A stretch of DNA of 35,262 nt. It comes from an uncultured Prevotellaceae bacterium (GTDB lineage: Bacteria > Bacteroidota > Bacteroidia > Bacteroidales > Bacteroidaceae). The position numbers and the translations under genes are program-made. Within the stretch, counting starts at the first letter, position 1, and each line of letters starts with the position of its first letter. Under the pieces are notes generated by a model. The model did no database searches and was not told the origin of the DNA. It was given only the letters and a program-made list of their open reading frames with translations. The stretch lies in contig CAMKTN010000027.1 of NCBI GenBank assembly GCA_946415705.1, positions 1 through 35,262 on the forward strand, written 5' to 3'. Below are positions 15,868 through 25,329 of the stretch, one piece after another.

Positions 15868-18800
15868 TTATTCAAAGTACCCGAAGCCACCAATGGTGGT
15901 GAGCATGCGCTCGACATAGTCCCATGCGGTGTCTTTCCAGTGGAAGCCGAGGCGGTGCAGGATAGAGCAGGTGTAGCGGTTGTCACGCTCGATGATGGCG
16001 ACTTTTTGTCCGTGCGCCATGTCCTGATAAGCCATAATGGCCGAGAGCAGTTTGGCCTTCTCGGGGTCTTGTCCGGCAATGGTGACGGCCTGCTCGAATT
16101 CGTCATCCTCCACGAAGCGCATATCGCGACCCACCTTCTCCATGAGCTGGAGGACATCGCCCAACAGCTCGGCGTGGTCGTTGAAGGGTTGGAATACGGT
16201 ACATTCCTTGGGCGTCGATGCCAAGAGCACCACGGCTTTCGCCGTCTGGTCGATGGGCGACATCTCTGTTGATTCACCATACAGGTCATAGGGGCAGCAA
16301 CCAAGTGTAAAGAACACCTTGAGACGTCCCATGAAGCTGTTGCTGTTGAAGTTGACTTGGAACTCACCATCGTAGCTGCGTGGAGCCAAGTTACCCACGC
16401 GCATCACTTTGGCACTCAAGCCATGATGGGCCACAGCATCCAGCACCAAACGCTCTGCCAGGAACTTGGAGTGAATGTAACGGTTGTCCAGGAACTGGCC
16501 GAACCAGAATTTGCGCTCGTTGAGCGAGGGCACCTGTTCACCGTTGCCGTGGTCAATCCATATCTCTGCTACGGAGGTCGTGGAGACATGCACCAGTCGT
16601 GCACCTGTCTTCAGACAGAACTCTACGCAGCGCTGGGCTCCGCCGATATTCACATCTTCGATGTCTGTGCCCTTGGAGTAGTGCTTCACATTGGCGGCAC
16701 AGTTAAATACCGTATCAATGTCGGCGACGAAATCGCCGGCCACAGTTGTGAAGTCCTGTGTCACGTCGCCGTTGACGACAAAGAGGCGGGTGCCGAAAAG
16801 ATCCTTGAAGGATGACTCGAAATAGTAGAACAGCAGATTCTTGAGGCGGTGTTCTGCGGAAGCCTGATCCTTGCCGCGCACAAGACACGTGATGGTGGTG
16901 GCGTCGCTGTCGATGAGCTCGCGCAGCACATGGATGCCCAGATAGCCGGTGGCACCGGTCAGGAGGACATTGCCCAGCTGCTGTCGTTCACCCTTGAGGA
17001 ACGTCTCCACCGTATTGCGCTGCAGGATGGCATCAATGCCGGAGTAGTCGAAGTCATAGACTTCATGGTCGGCCGCTTCGACGGGTGCCTCACCGCTCAC
17101 AAACTGTGCCAACAGACGTGGCGTAGGATTGGTGAACACATCTCCGTAGGCCACGTGGTAGCCAGCCTTGTCGGCCTCGATGATGACCTTGGTCACCATC
17201 AATGAGGTGCCGCCCAGCTCGAAGAAGTTGTCGGTGGCGCCGACCTTGTCCATCGTCAGGACATCGCCGAAGACGTTGCAGAAGAATTTCTCCACCTCGG
17301 TGGCGGGTGCCTCGTAGTCGTGGTCGGCAGCTTGGACGACCGGTGCGGGCAATGCCTTGCGGTTCACCTTCTGGTTCTGGTTGAGCGGAATGGCATCAAT
17401 CTGCATCGTGGCAGCAGGAATCATGTAAGACGGTTTCTGCTTGCCGATGAATGCATTCAGTTCCTTGATATCTACCTGTTGGTCGCTGACGATGTAAGCC
17501 GCGATGAACTTACCGCCCGTCTCGTAGTCGAAAGCTTGGACAGTAGCGTCCTTAATGCCTGGGAACTCGCGGATAACGGCCTCGACTTCCTTCAGCTCGA
17601 TGCGGAAGCCGCGGATCTTCACCTGACCGTCCTTACGTCCCACAAACTGGATGTTGCCATCGGGGAGATAGCGCACGATATCGCCTGTGCGATACACACG
17701 GGCATATTTTGCCTCATCCGTGAAGGGGTTCTTCAGATAGGTCTCGGCTGTCTTTTCCGGACGGTTGAGGTAGCCGCGGCTCACTTGCGGACCGCTGACC
17801 CATAGCTCACCAGCTGCGCCGAGGGGCAAGCGGTTGAACTGCTTGTCAACGATGTAGAGACGGAAGTTATCGAGTGGTTTACCGATGGGGGCATTCTGCT
17901 CGAACTCCTTCATGGAATATGTGGTCGTAAAGATCGTACATTCCGTAGGTCCGTATGCATTATGGAGCTGATAGGCCGTCGGTGGTGTGAGCGGCAGTAC
18001 CTTTTCGCCACCGACGGATAGATGGAGCAGCGAATGATTATCGAAGTTCATCGCGAACTGACAGCCCACTTGTGTGGTCATGAACGAATGGGTGATGCCT
18101 TCACGGTTGAAGTAGTCGTTCAGGTCGGGCAGATTCAGACGGATGTCCTCGCCGATGATATAGACAGCAGCTCCACAAGTCAGGGCAGAGTACATGTCCA
18201 TCATACAGGCGTCAAAACCATAGCTGGCATAGGCGGCTACCTTGCTCTCAGGCTTCAAATCGTAGTAGCGATGGTACCAGTGGCAGAAGCATACCAAGTT
18301 GCCATGTTCCAGCTGGCAACCCTTAGGCGTACCTGTAGAACCTGAGGTATAAAGCATGATAAATAGCGACGATGGCGTGATGTTGGCTTGCACAGGCTTC
18401 GTGACAGCCGGCAGGGATTCGATATCCTTGGTAAAGAGCACCTTGCCCTGGTATTCGTCCACCAGCGGGCGCAACTCCTCGTCTGCAATGAGCAGCTTGG
18501 CACCCGCATCCTGCATCATAAAGTTCAGGCGTTCAGCAGGATAGCTTGGATCCAGAGGCTGGTAGGCACAACCGGCTTTCAGTACACCAATTGATGCCAC
18601 TACCATCCACTTGCTGCGTGGAATCAGAATGGAAACCACATCCTCGTTGCCAAGACCCAGCGACTGGACGTAACCAGCAATACGCTCCGACTGCTCATCG
18701 ACCTGCTTATAGGTCAAGCGCTCGTCGTGATAGACCATGGCGATGTTATCAGGATGTAGTTCAGCCTGCTTGCGGAACAGTGATACGACGGTCTGCGTGT

Positions 18801-21800
18801 TGTCGTAGGGCACATCGTTCTGGTTGAAGCTGTCGAGCAACGCAGTCTGCTGGGCATCCAGCAACACCACATTCTTCAGTGTTGCATCCGGATTGTTCAT
18901 GAAGGCATTGGCCGCATTGCAGATGGACTGCGCCAAGCTTTGCATCAGGTCATGGCTGTAGCGGCCGTTATCGTATTGCAGGCAAATGCTGGGCTGCCCC
19001 TTCTCATCGTTCTGTATGAAGAAGGCGATGCGGAACTTGGGCGTTTCAGACTCGAAGGTTTCAATAGGCACCGTCTGGCCCTTGTACGTAAGGGCATCAA
19101 GGACTCCCATCTGATAAGCGAACATAATCTCCGCCGAGAGGTCGTAGTCGGCAGCGATGCGTGCAAACGGATAGGTCTCGTGGCTCAGCGTCTCGTCGAA
19201 GTTCTTGCTCGTCTCGTTCAAGAACTCCATCACGCTCTGCTCGCCGATTTGTGCACTCAGCGCCAGCGTGTTGACGAACATACCCACGGTGTTGCTGATG
19301 CGCAGGTCGGAACGTCCGTTACTGATGGTCGTGATGCACAGCTGCTCGTTGTTGGTAAAGCGAGCCAGCGCGTAGAACGTAGCAGCCAGCAGGTGATGCG
19401 CCGGCGAGATGTTGTGCTGACGGCAGAAGGTCTCTATGGCGTCGAAGTCCAACGGTGTGTAGATGGTGCCTACGGTGCCTTGCTCCAGCGGATTGGTCAG
19501 GTCGGGCGCCACTTCCGTTGGGCCTTCTACCTTGCCCAGACGCTCTTGGAAGAACTCGCGGGCTGCGACATATTCCTCGCTGCTCTCGGCGGCTTTCTGT
19601 GCAGCCACGAAGTCGGCATAGGTGAAGCTCTCAGGTTCAATCTCCTTGCCGTTGAGCAGGTCGAACAGCTGTGCCAGCAGCACGTCGAACGAGCCACCAT
19701 CGACCACGAGGTGATGGATATCCATCATCAGATACACCCACTCTTCGGTGGTGACAATCTCGATGCGGTAGAGCGGCCCTTGTCTCAGGTTGAATGGCTT
19801 GACGAACTCCACTTTGTAATGCGGGAAGTCCGCCTCTTTGCACTGGCTCTGGGTAATCTCCACGGGTTGCTCGGCATCCACGATTTGGATGATGTCAGCC
19901 CCTGCACTCCCGAAGTGCGCCTGCAGCAGAGGATGCGCCTTGACGAGCGTCTCCACGGACTGGGAAAGCAACTGGATGTCCACGTTCTTGGGGAAGCGCG
20001 CGATGACCGGCGTATTATAAATGGTGGAATCGGGTTGCTTCATGCAATCCACATAGACACCCATCTGCGCATACGACAGCGGGATATTGCTCATGTCGGC
20101 GTGTGCCACCTCGTCCGTCTCCTGCTTGGCAGCGCTTCCGCTCAGCAGCGCTGTCAGGATCTCGTTCTCGATGCTTTGTATGCTGCCGCTCTTGGCCAGG
20201 GCCTTTGCGTTCAGCGTGACACCGAAGCGTTTGTTGATTTGGATGGCCAACTTGATGCCCATGATAGAGGTCAGACCGACGTAGCCCAATATCGTCGTGA
20301 TGCCGAAGTCCTCGGTGTTGATGATCTGTGCGATAATCTCATGGATTTCCTTCTCCAGCACATTCATGGGAGCCTGTTCGCCCTGTTCCTCAGGCGTAGC
20401 GGCGGACAGGACAGGCGTCGGCAGCGCTTTCTTGTTCACCTTCTGGTTCTGGTTCAGCGGAATGGCATCAATCTGCATCGTCACAGCAGGAACCATATAA
20501 GGCGGCTTCTGGTCAATGATGAAGTTGTTTAAGTCATTGATGTTAATTTTCTCATCAGCAACGATATATGCCGCGATGAACTTGCCGCCACCTTCTTCAT
20601 CGAAGGCCTGCACGGTAGCATCCTTGATGCCTGGGAACTCACGGATGACGGCCTCCACTTCCTTCAGCTCGATGCGGAAGCCGCGAATCTTCACCTGTCC
20701 GTCCTTACGACCTACGAACTGTATGTCGCCAGAAGGCAGATAGCGCACAATGTCGCCGGTGCGATAGACCCTGCCGTAGGGGGCTCCTGTAGCAAAAGGA
20801 TTCTCTATGAACACCTCTGCCGTCTTGTCCGGACGGTTCAGGTAGCCTCGGCTCACCTGCGGTCCACTTATCCACAGCTCGCCGGCGGCACCCACGGGCA
20901 GACGACGTCCTTGCGGATCGACAATATAAAGATGTACGTTGTCGAGCGCTTTGCCAATGGGAATCTCCTTCAGCTTCTTATCCACCGGATAGGTGGTCGT
21001 GAAGATGGTACACTCTGTCGGGCCGTAGCCGTTGTGTAGGGTGAAGCCCTCGGGCGGTGTCAGCGAAGCCAGCTTCTCGCCACCTGCCGACAGATGCAGC
21101 AGCGAGTGGTTCTCGATGCAGGTGGCAAACTGGTAGCACACCTGTGTGGTCATGAATGAATGGGTGATCTGCTCGCGCTCGAAGTAGTCGTTCAGTGCCA
21201 CTAGGTCGAGGCGCAACTCCTCAGGCACGATATGTACGCAGGCACCGCAGGTGAGGGCAGGGTAGAGGTCCATCATGCAGGCATCGAAGCCGTAGGAGGC
21301 ATAGGCCGCCACCTTGTGTTCCGGTTTCAGGCCATAGTAGCGCTGATACCAGTGGCAGAAGGCTACGAGGTTGCCGTGCGTCAGCTGGCAGCCCTTCGGC
21401 ACACCCGTAGAACCGGAGGTGTAGAGGAGGATGAAGAGGGACTGCGGGGTAATCGGAGTATTCGGAATATTCGGAGTATTCGTAATACTCGGAATATCTT
21501 TCGTCAACAACACTTCGCCCTTGTATTCATCCACGATGTCCCTGAGTTCCTCGTCGGCTATCAGCAACTTGGCGGAGGCATCCTGCATCATGAAGTTCAG
21601 GCGCTCTTTCGGATAGCTGGGGTCAAGGGGCTGATAGGCACAACCAGCCTTCAGCACACCGATGGAAGCGATGGCCATCCATTCCGAACGGGGAATCAAT
21701 ACCGACACGACGTCCTCTAATCCCAGCCCCTTGCTGGCGATGTAGGCCGCAATGCGGTCGCTGATGGCATCGACCTCTTGATAGGTATAACGCTTGTCCT

Positions 21801-23178
21801 TAAAGACGACGGCGATGTTCTCGGGCGTTGCCTGTGCCTGATGACGGAACAGCGACACGATGGTTTGCGTGTCGTCGTAAAGCACGGTATTCTGGTTGAA
21901 CGAGTCGAGCACTGCAATCTGGGCATCTGTGGCAATGCTGATGTCGCGCAGCTGCTTCTGCTGCAGGAATCCCTTCAACACGGCTTCGTAGCTCTCCATG
22001 AACTGACTAATCAGTTCCTCGGAGTACTCTTCGCCATCGTATTCTGCCCTCAGGTAGTAGCCCTGCTGCTCCTCGCCGGCTGTCAGGCACAGCGACACGC
22101 CCAACGTGTAGTTGCGGAGCTGTACCGTCTCCATCGGTTTGCCCATCAGCTGTGTGTCGCCAAGCATCTCGCCTCGCCATGCAAACAACGAGTTCGTTTG
22201 CAGGTTGAGGTCGGCTATCACGTCGGTATAGCTGTAGAGGTCGTGCTCGCGACAGCCTGTCATCTGCTCCTGGTTAGCCTTCAGGAAGTCGAGTACAGAG
22301 GTGTCCTCGGCGAACTTCGCATACACGGGCAGCGTCTTCACCGTCATACCAGTGGAATGAAGGAACTTAGGCTCTGTGCGACCATTGTAGATCGTGGTGA
22401 ACAGCGCCTCCTGCTCGTTGTTGTACTTCGCCAGCAGGTAGGCGTAAGCCGCCGTGAACAGCGTGCTCCTCTTGATGCCGTTCTCCTTGCAGAAGCCCTC
22501 TACCTTCTCCTTCTCCACGCCGATGCTGCGAACCTGATTCCCCTCGCCCACGGGAGAGGGGTTAGGGGTAAGGCCAACATCCGGAATCAGCGGCGTATAT
22601 GTGTCGCTGCAGTCGAAGTGCTGCGCATACCATTGCTTGCTCTCCTCGAAGGCTGCAGTCTTGCGCAGCTCCGCTTCAGCACGGGCCACGTCCTGCATCG
22701 TCATCTCCTCAGGCTGCAGCGTGCCGCCGTTGTAAACCGTCTCCACATCGTGAAGCACAATGTTCAGCGTGATGCCGTCACCGATGATATGGTGCATGTC
22801 AAAGAACCAATAAATGTGTTCCGCATCGCGCATCACCTTGGTATGAAACAGCCTGCCGCCATAGAACTCGAACGGCTCTATGAACCGCTGCTTCTCAGCT
22901 TCCAGGTTCATGCAACTTGAAACCTGAATCTTGAAACTTTCGGCCTCCTCCGTGTCAAGCGACTGGAATGGCTCGCCTTCGTTGTTCATCCCAATCCGTG
23001 TGAAGAATGTGGGGTGAGCCTTCAGCATCGTCTCGATGGCGCTGCACAAGCGGTCGGCATCCAGACTGCCGTCAAGGACAAAGAGGAAAGGTAAGTTATA
23101 ATAGACTTCACCTACATGGTCCACACATTCCGCGTAGATGCCATATTGTGATTTAGATAGCGGGGCAAATGATTTCAT
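15868..23178 (-). CDS. Two-module nonribosomal peptide synthetase with reductive release (C-A-T-C-A-T-R)
   Basis: A 2436-residue assembly line. Domains by residue: condensation 1-425 (HHIIGDG 129-135), adenylation 437-920 (YTSGSTGVPKG, FDACMMD 631-637), carrier about 940-1010 (attachment Ser971 in GLTSI), condensation 1030-1445 (HHLVVDG 1155-1161), adenylation 1455-1945 (FDACMMD 1655-1661), carrier 1960-2030 (Ser1992 in ELGGTSL), thioester reductase 2068-2436 (GATGYLG 2075-2081, YxxxK at 2234-2238). All core motifs look intact. Two amino acids should be joined and released by NAD(P)H as an aldehyde or alcohol. The leading condensation domain suggests N-acylation of the first residue. Hand-aligned ten-residue codes are DAMFSGGIFK and DAMFSGAIFK. 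The nearest described relatives are gut bacterial NRPSs making dipeptide aldehydes and pyrazinones. No phosphopantetheinyl transferase is in the window. Residues 202-213 and 562-579 are repeat-encoded. Confidence 0.93.
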   Translation of the reverse strand: MKSFAPLSKSQYGIYAECVDHVGEVYYNLPFLFVLDGSLDADRLCSAIETMLKAHPTFFTRIGMNNEGEPFQSLDTEEAESFKIQVSSCMNLEAEKQRFIEPFEFYGGRLFHTKVMRDAEHIYWFFDMHHIIGDGITLNIVLHDVETVYNGGTLQPEEMTMQDVARAEAELRKTAAFEESKQWYAQHFDCSDTYTPLIPDVGLTPNPSPVGEGNQVRSIGVEKEKVEGFCKENGIKRSTLFTAAYAYLLAKYNNEQEALFTTIYNGRTEPKFLHSTGMTVKTLPVYAKFAEDTSVLDFLKANQEQMTGCREHDLYSYTDVIADLNLQTNSLFAWRGEMLGDTQLMGKPMETVQLRNYTLGVSLCLTAGEEQQGYYLRAEYDGEEYSEELISQFMESYEAVLKGFLQQKQLRDISIATDAQIAVLDSFNQNTVLYDDTQTIVSLFRHQAQATPENIAVVFKDKRYTYQEVDAISDRIAAYIASKGLGLEDVVSVLIPRSEWMAIASIGVLKAGCAYQPLDPSYPKERLNFMMQDASAKLLIADEELRDIVDEYKGEVLLTKDIPSITNTPNIPNTPITPQSLFILLYTSGSTGVPKGCQLTHGNLVAFCHWYQRYYGLKPEHKVAAYASYGFDACMMDLYPALTCGACVHIVPEELRLDLVALNDYFEREQITHSFMTTQVCYQFATCIENHSLLHLSAGGEKLASLTPPEGFTLHNGYGPTECTIFTTTYPVDKKLKEIPIGKALDNVHLYIVDPQGRRLPVGAAGELWISGPQVSRGYLNRPDKTAEVFIENPFATGAPYGRVYRTGDIVRYLPSGDIQFVGRKDGQVKIRGFRIELKEVEAVIREFPGIKDATVQAFDEEGGGKFIAAYIVADEKININDLNNFIIDQKPPYMVPAVTMQIDAIPLNQNQKVNKKALPTPVLSAATPEEQGEQAPMNVLEKEIHEIIAQIINTEDFGITTILGYVGLTSIMGIKLAIQINKRFGVTLNAKALAKSGSIQSIENEILTALLSGSAAKQETDEVAHADMSNIPLSYAQMGVYVDCMKQPDSTIYNTPVIARFPKNVDIQLLSQSVETLVKAHPLLQAHFGSAGADIIQIVDAEQPVEITQSQCKEADFPHYKVEFVKPFNLRQGPLYRIEIVTTEEWVYLMMDIHHLVVDGGSFDVLLAQLFDLLNGKEIEPESFTYADFVAAQKAAESSEEYVAAREFFQERLGKVEGPTEVAPDLTNPLEQGTVGTIYTPLDFDAIETFCRQHNISPAHHLLAATFYALARFTNNEQLCITTISNGRSDLRISNTVGMFVNTLALSAQIGEQSVMEFLNETSKNFDETLSHETYPFARIAADYDLSAEIMFAYQMGVLDALTYKGQTVPIETFESETPKFRIAFFIQNDEKGQPSICLQYDNGRYSHDLMQSLAQSICNAANAFMNNPDATLKNVVLLDAQQTALLDSFNQNDVPYDNTQTVVSLFRKQAELHPDNIAMVYHDERLTYKQVDEQSERIAGYVQSLGLGNEDVVSILIPRSKWMVVASIGVLKAGCAYQPLDPSYPAERLNFMMQDAGAKLLIADEELRPLVDEYQGKVLFTKDIESLPAVTKPVQANITPSSLFIMLYTSGSTGTPKGCQLEHGNLVCFCHWYHRYYDLKPESKVAAYASYGFDACMMDMYSALTCGAAVYIIGEDIRLNLPDLNDYFNREGITHSFMTTQVGCQFAMNFDNHSLLHLSVGGEKVLPLTPPTAYQLHNAYGPTECTIFTTTYSMKEFEQNAPIGKPLDNFRLYIVDKQFNRLPLGAAGELWVSGPQVSRGYLNRPEKTAETYLKNPFTDEAKYARVYRTGDIVRYLPDGNIQFVGRKDGQVKIRGFRIELKEVEAVIREFPGIKDATVQAFDYETGGKFIAAYIVSDQQVDIKELNAFIGKQKPSYMIPAATMQIDAIPLNQNQKVNRKALPAPVVQAADHDYEAPATEVEKFFCNVFGDVLTMDKVGATDNFFELGGTSLMVTKVIIEADKAGYHVAYGDVFTNPTPRLLAQFVSGEAPVEAADHEVYDFDYSGIDAILQRNTVETFLKGERQQLGNVLLTGATGYLGIHVLRELIDSDATTITCLVRGKDQASAEHRLKNLLFYYFESSFKDLFGTRLFVVNGDVTQDFTTVAGDFVADIDTVFNCAANVKHYSKGTDIEDVNIGGAQRCVEFCLKTGARLVHVSTTSVAEIWIDHGNGEQVPSLNERKFWFGQFLDNRYIHSKFLAERLVLDAVAHHGLSAKVMRVGNLAPRSYDGEFQVNFNSNSFMGRLKVFFTLGCCPYDLYGESTEMSPIDQTAKAVVLLASTPKECTVFQPFNDHAELLGDVLQLMEKVGRDMRFVEDDEFEQAVTIAGQDPEKAKLLSAIMAYQDMAHGQKVAIIERDNRYTCSILHRLGFHWKDTAWDYVERMLTTIGGFGYFE
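21451..21495. repeat. 9-base tandem repeat in first adenylation domain
   Basis: Five units of the form ATTCGGAAT or ATTCGGAGT. They are read on the minus strand as a PxTN-type tract (SITNTPNIPNTPITP), in residues about 564-578 of the NRPS. The second adenylation domain has ordinary sequence at the equivalent place, so the tract arose after the domains duplicated. Confidence 0.9.
22538..22574. repeat. LTPNPSPVGEG repeat inside the NRPS
   Basis: A diverged third copy of the element seen in cobU and cobT, in inverted orientation on the plus strand but read in the same direction relative to the gene. It is translated as GLTPNPSPVGEG at residues 202-213 of the first condensation domain. Confidence 0.9.
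22915..22935. repeat. Short heptamer array in first condensation domain
   Basis: Three 7-base units (ACTTGAA, ACCTGAA, TCTTGAA). Read on the minus strand they give FKIQVSSCM near residues 82-90. The unit is the complement of the TTTCAAG unit in the cbiD array at 1226-1260. Confidence 0.7.
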
Positions 23179-23182
23179 ATAC

Positions 23183-24517
23183 TTATCCTATGATGTTCAG
23201 GGAATTCAGGAAAACTATGATGATGGCGATGGGGATCATCCAGCGCAGGAGGAGCATATAGACGGCAGTGGCCACGCGCGAGCCCTGGTATCTCGCCTGC
23301 GGCACAAACCATCCTGTATAGATGGCTGTGGCGAAGGCGCCAAGGGGAATCAGGAAGTTGGTGACGAGCGTGTTGGCATTGTCGAAAAGGTTGTGATGCA
23401 TGATGTTAAGCCCGTTGGCATGACCCGTCAGCGACAGGATACACAGGATATTGGTCACCATGAGTATCGCGCTGACAACCATCACGCTCTGATGCCTGTT
23501 CAGCGGACGCTTCGTGGAGGCTGTGGCTTCGCAGAAGAAGGCCACCATCACTTCCATCATAGAAATCGTTGAAGTAATGGCTGCTACGCACATGAGCGCA
23601 AAGAATGCGGTGCTGGTGACCGTCGGGGCGAACATGTGCTGGAACACCTCCGGCAGCGTGACGAACGTGAGCTCAGGACCTTCCTTGGGGCTGAAGCCGT
23701 AGGCGAAGACCGCCGGGAACACGATGGCACCGGCGAGCAGCGACACGATGATGACCAGGATGATCATCTGCAGCGACGTCTGCGTGACATTCTGCTCCTT
23801 GGGCATATAACCGCCATACGTGATGAGAATGCCCAAGCCGATGGATAACGTGAAGAAGCTGAGGCCCATCGCTTCCAGGATGACCTTCGGCGTGATCTTC
23901 GCGAAGTCGGGTTCGAACAAGAATTTCAGACCCGTGGTGCCGCCGTCGAGGAACAGCATGTGGATAGCCATCAGAATCAGCATGATGAACAGCAGCGGCA
24001 TGAGAATCTTGCTCAACCGCTCGATGCCCTTGTTGACGTCGAACCACAGGACAGATGCCGTCAGTACGATGGCCACGATGGCATAGATAATCATCGCGTT
24101 GGCATTGCCGCCGAACGTCTTGAAGTAAGCCGTGAGCTGATGGGCATCCATGCCCGCGAAGGTGTTCGCCGCCGCCTCTACCATATAGTAGAAACACCAT
24201 CCTGTCACGACAAAATAAAAGCTCAGGATGAGCGTGACCGACAACATCGTTGCCCACGACAGCCACTGCCAGTGGTTCGTGCCGCTCAACTCGCGGAAGG
24301 CACCGAAGGCGCTCCTGCGCGACAGCTTGCCGATCAGGAACTCGTTCATCACCAGCGGCAAGCCGAAGATAAGTGAACAGGCGATGTACAAGATGATGAA
24401 CGCACCACCACCGTTTTCTCCCACCGTATAGGGGAACTTCCAGATGCTGCCCAAGCCTACCGCACTACCTGCAGCCGCCAGCAGAACGCCAATCTTTGAC
24501 GAAAAAGAATTGCCCAT
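23183..24517 (-). CDS. Sodium-dependent transporter, neurotransmitter:sodium symporter family
   Basis: A 444-residue membrane protein of the NSS/SNF (LeuT) family, which uses the sodium gradient to import amino acids or related small molecules. The first helix has the family signature KIGVLLAAAGSAVGLGSIWKFPY with the unwound GLGSIWKFP sodium/substrate site, followed by ENGGGAFIILY. About eleven hydrophobic segments follow, including ITSTISMMEVMVAFFCEA near the eighth. Substrate cannot be told from sequence. The stop lies 4 bases from the NRPS start, so the two genes are almost certainly co-transcribed; it might supply the amino acid building blocks or merely be a neighbour. It begins 30 bases after the STAS gene. 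Confidence 0.93.
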   Translation of the reverse strand: MGNSFSSKIGVLLAAAGSAVGLGSIWKFPYTVGENGGGAFIILYIACSLIFGLPLVMNEFLIGKLSRRSAFGAFRELSGTNHWQWLSWATMLSVTLILSFYFVVTGWCFYYMVEAAANTFAGMDAHQLTAYFKTFGGNANAMIIYAIVAIVLTASVLWFDVNKGIERLSKILMPLLFIMLILMAIHMLFLDGGTTGLKFLFEPDFAKITPKVILEAMGLSFFTLSIGLGILITYGGYMPKEQNVTQTSLQMIILVIIVSLLAGAIVFPAVFAYGFSPKEGPELTFVTLPEVFQHMFAPTVTSTAFFALMCVAAITSTISMMEVMVAFFCEATASTKRPLNRHQSVMVVSAILMVTNILCILSLTGHANGLNIMHHNLFDNANTLVTNFLIPLGAFATAIYTGWFVPQARYQGSRVATAVYMLLLRWMIPIAIIIVFLNSLNIIG

Positions 24518-24547
24518 GCGCCCTTGAAATCTGAATCCTGCGAATAC

Positions 24548-24853
24548 TTAATCTTCAAATTCAAACAAGCTGATAAATCCTGTCAGTTTGAATACGTTCT
24601 TGATGTCGTCGTTCACGTTGCTCAAGGTCACCTTGCTGCCTGTCGCCTTAGCGCCCTTCAGGATGCTGAGCAGGATGCGCAGGCCGCTGGAAGCGATATA
24701 CTCCAGACCTTTGCAGTCAATAATCACGTCCTTGCCGTTGCTGGTGTAGAGCGGCTTCAGCGTCTCTTCCACCTCCAAGGCGGCTGCGGTGTCCATTTCT
24801 CCGTCTAAAGTGGCAACGTACTTGCCATCAATCTCTTCAATCTTAGTTTTCAT
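24548..24853 (-). CDS. STAS-domain anti-anti-sigma factor
   Basis: A 101-residue single STAS domain of the SpoIIAA/RsbV type. In partner-switching systems the unphosphorylated protein sequesters an anti-sigma kinase. The conserved helix start is VIIDCKGLEYIASSGLRILLSIL, with the phosphorylatable serine being S55 or S56, followed by VTLSNVNDDIKNVFKLTGF as in SpoIIAA. It lies 25 bases after the RsbW-like ATPase gene, its expected partner. Which sigma factor or output it controls is not visible here; Bacteroidetes lack classic SigB, so the target may be unusual. Confidence 0.9.
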   Translation of the reverse strand: MKTKIEEIDGKYVATLDGEMDTAAALEVEETLKPLYTSNGKDVIIDCKGLEYIASSGLRILLSILKGAKATGSKVTLSNVNDDIKNVFKLTGFISLFEFED

Positions 24854-24878
24854 TTTTATTTGTTTTATGGGTTTATAA

Positions 24879-25319
24879 TCAGTCTTTTAATCTCTTGGTG
24901 AGCGTTAGCGTATTACGCCCGTTTAAGTACTCGTAGTGGACATCATCCATCAGCGCGCGAAGCAGATGAATGCCCAATCCTCCTATCTGACGCTCCTCTG
25001 CGGAGAGCGAGATATCCACGCCCTCTTTGAGCGTTGGGTCGAAGGGCGTGCCGGCGTCTGTGACAACGACCGTCAGGCATTCACCGTCAGCCGTCATGCA
25101 AACCTCTATTTCGCCCTCTTCCCCGATGGGATAGGCATACTCCATCACGTTGACGACCGCCTCCTCAACTGCCAGTCTCATCTTGCTGGCCAACGCGTCC
25201 TCCAGCCCTATCTTTTCGAACAGGGCCTTCTCGAAACTGCTGAGTTTCGTCACCTCATGAACATCGTTCTTCAGTGTCAGCGTCTCGCTCAGTATGCCAT
25301 TGAATACATGATTTCGCAT
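24879..25319 (-). CDS. RsbW/SpoIIAB-like serine kinase-type ATPase (anti-sigma factor family)
   Basis: The 146-residue protein is a lone GHKL ATPase domain. Motifs are the N box MRLAVEEAVVNVMEYAY at 47-63 (Glu53, Asn57), the G1 box VVVTDAGTPFDPT at 84-96, and the G2 box GGLGIHLLRALMDDV at 113-127. These enzymes bind a sigma factor or another target and phosphorylate a STAS partner, here encoded next door. The ATG at 25319 is chosen because a promoter lies at 25330-25360; an upstream GTG or ATG frame extension (to 25415) would cross it. It is the first gene of the leftward run ending in rpiB. Confidence 0.9.
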   Translation of the reverse strand: MRNHVFNGILSETLTLKNDVHEVTKLSSFEKALFEKIGLEDALASKMRLAVEEAVVNVMEYAYPIGEEGEIEVCMTADGECLTVVVTDAGTPFDPTLKEGVDISLSAEERQIGGLGIHLLRALMDDVHYEYLNGRNTLTLTKRLKD

Positions 25320-25329
25320 TTCTTGGCTG

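Noticed and set aside
18940..20532. A 530-residue open frame antisense to the NRPS
   Set aside because: It lies wholly within the second module of the synthetase and shows no family signature.
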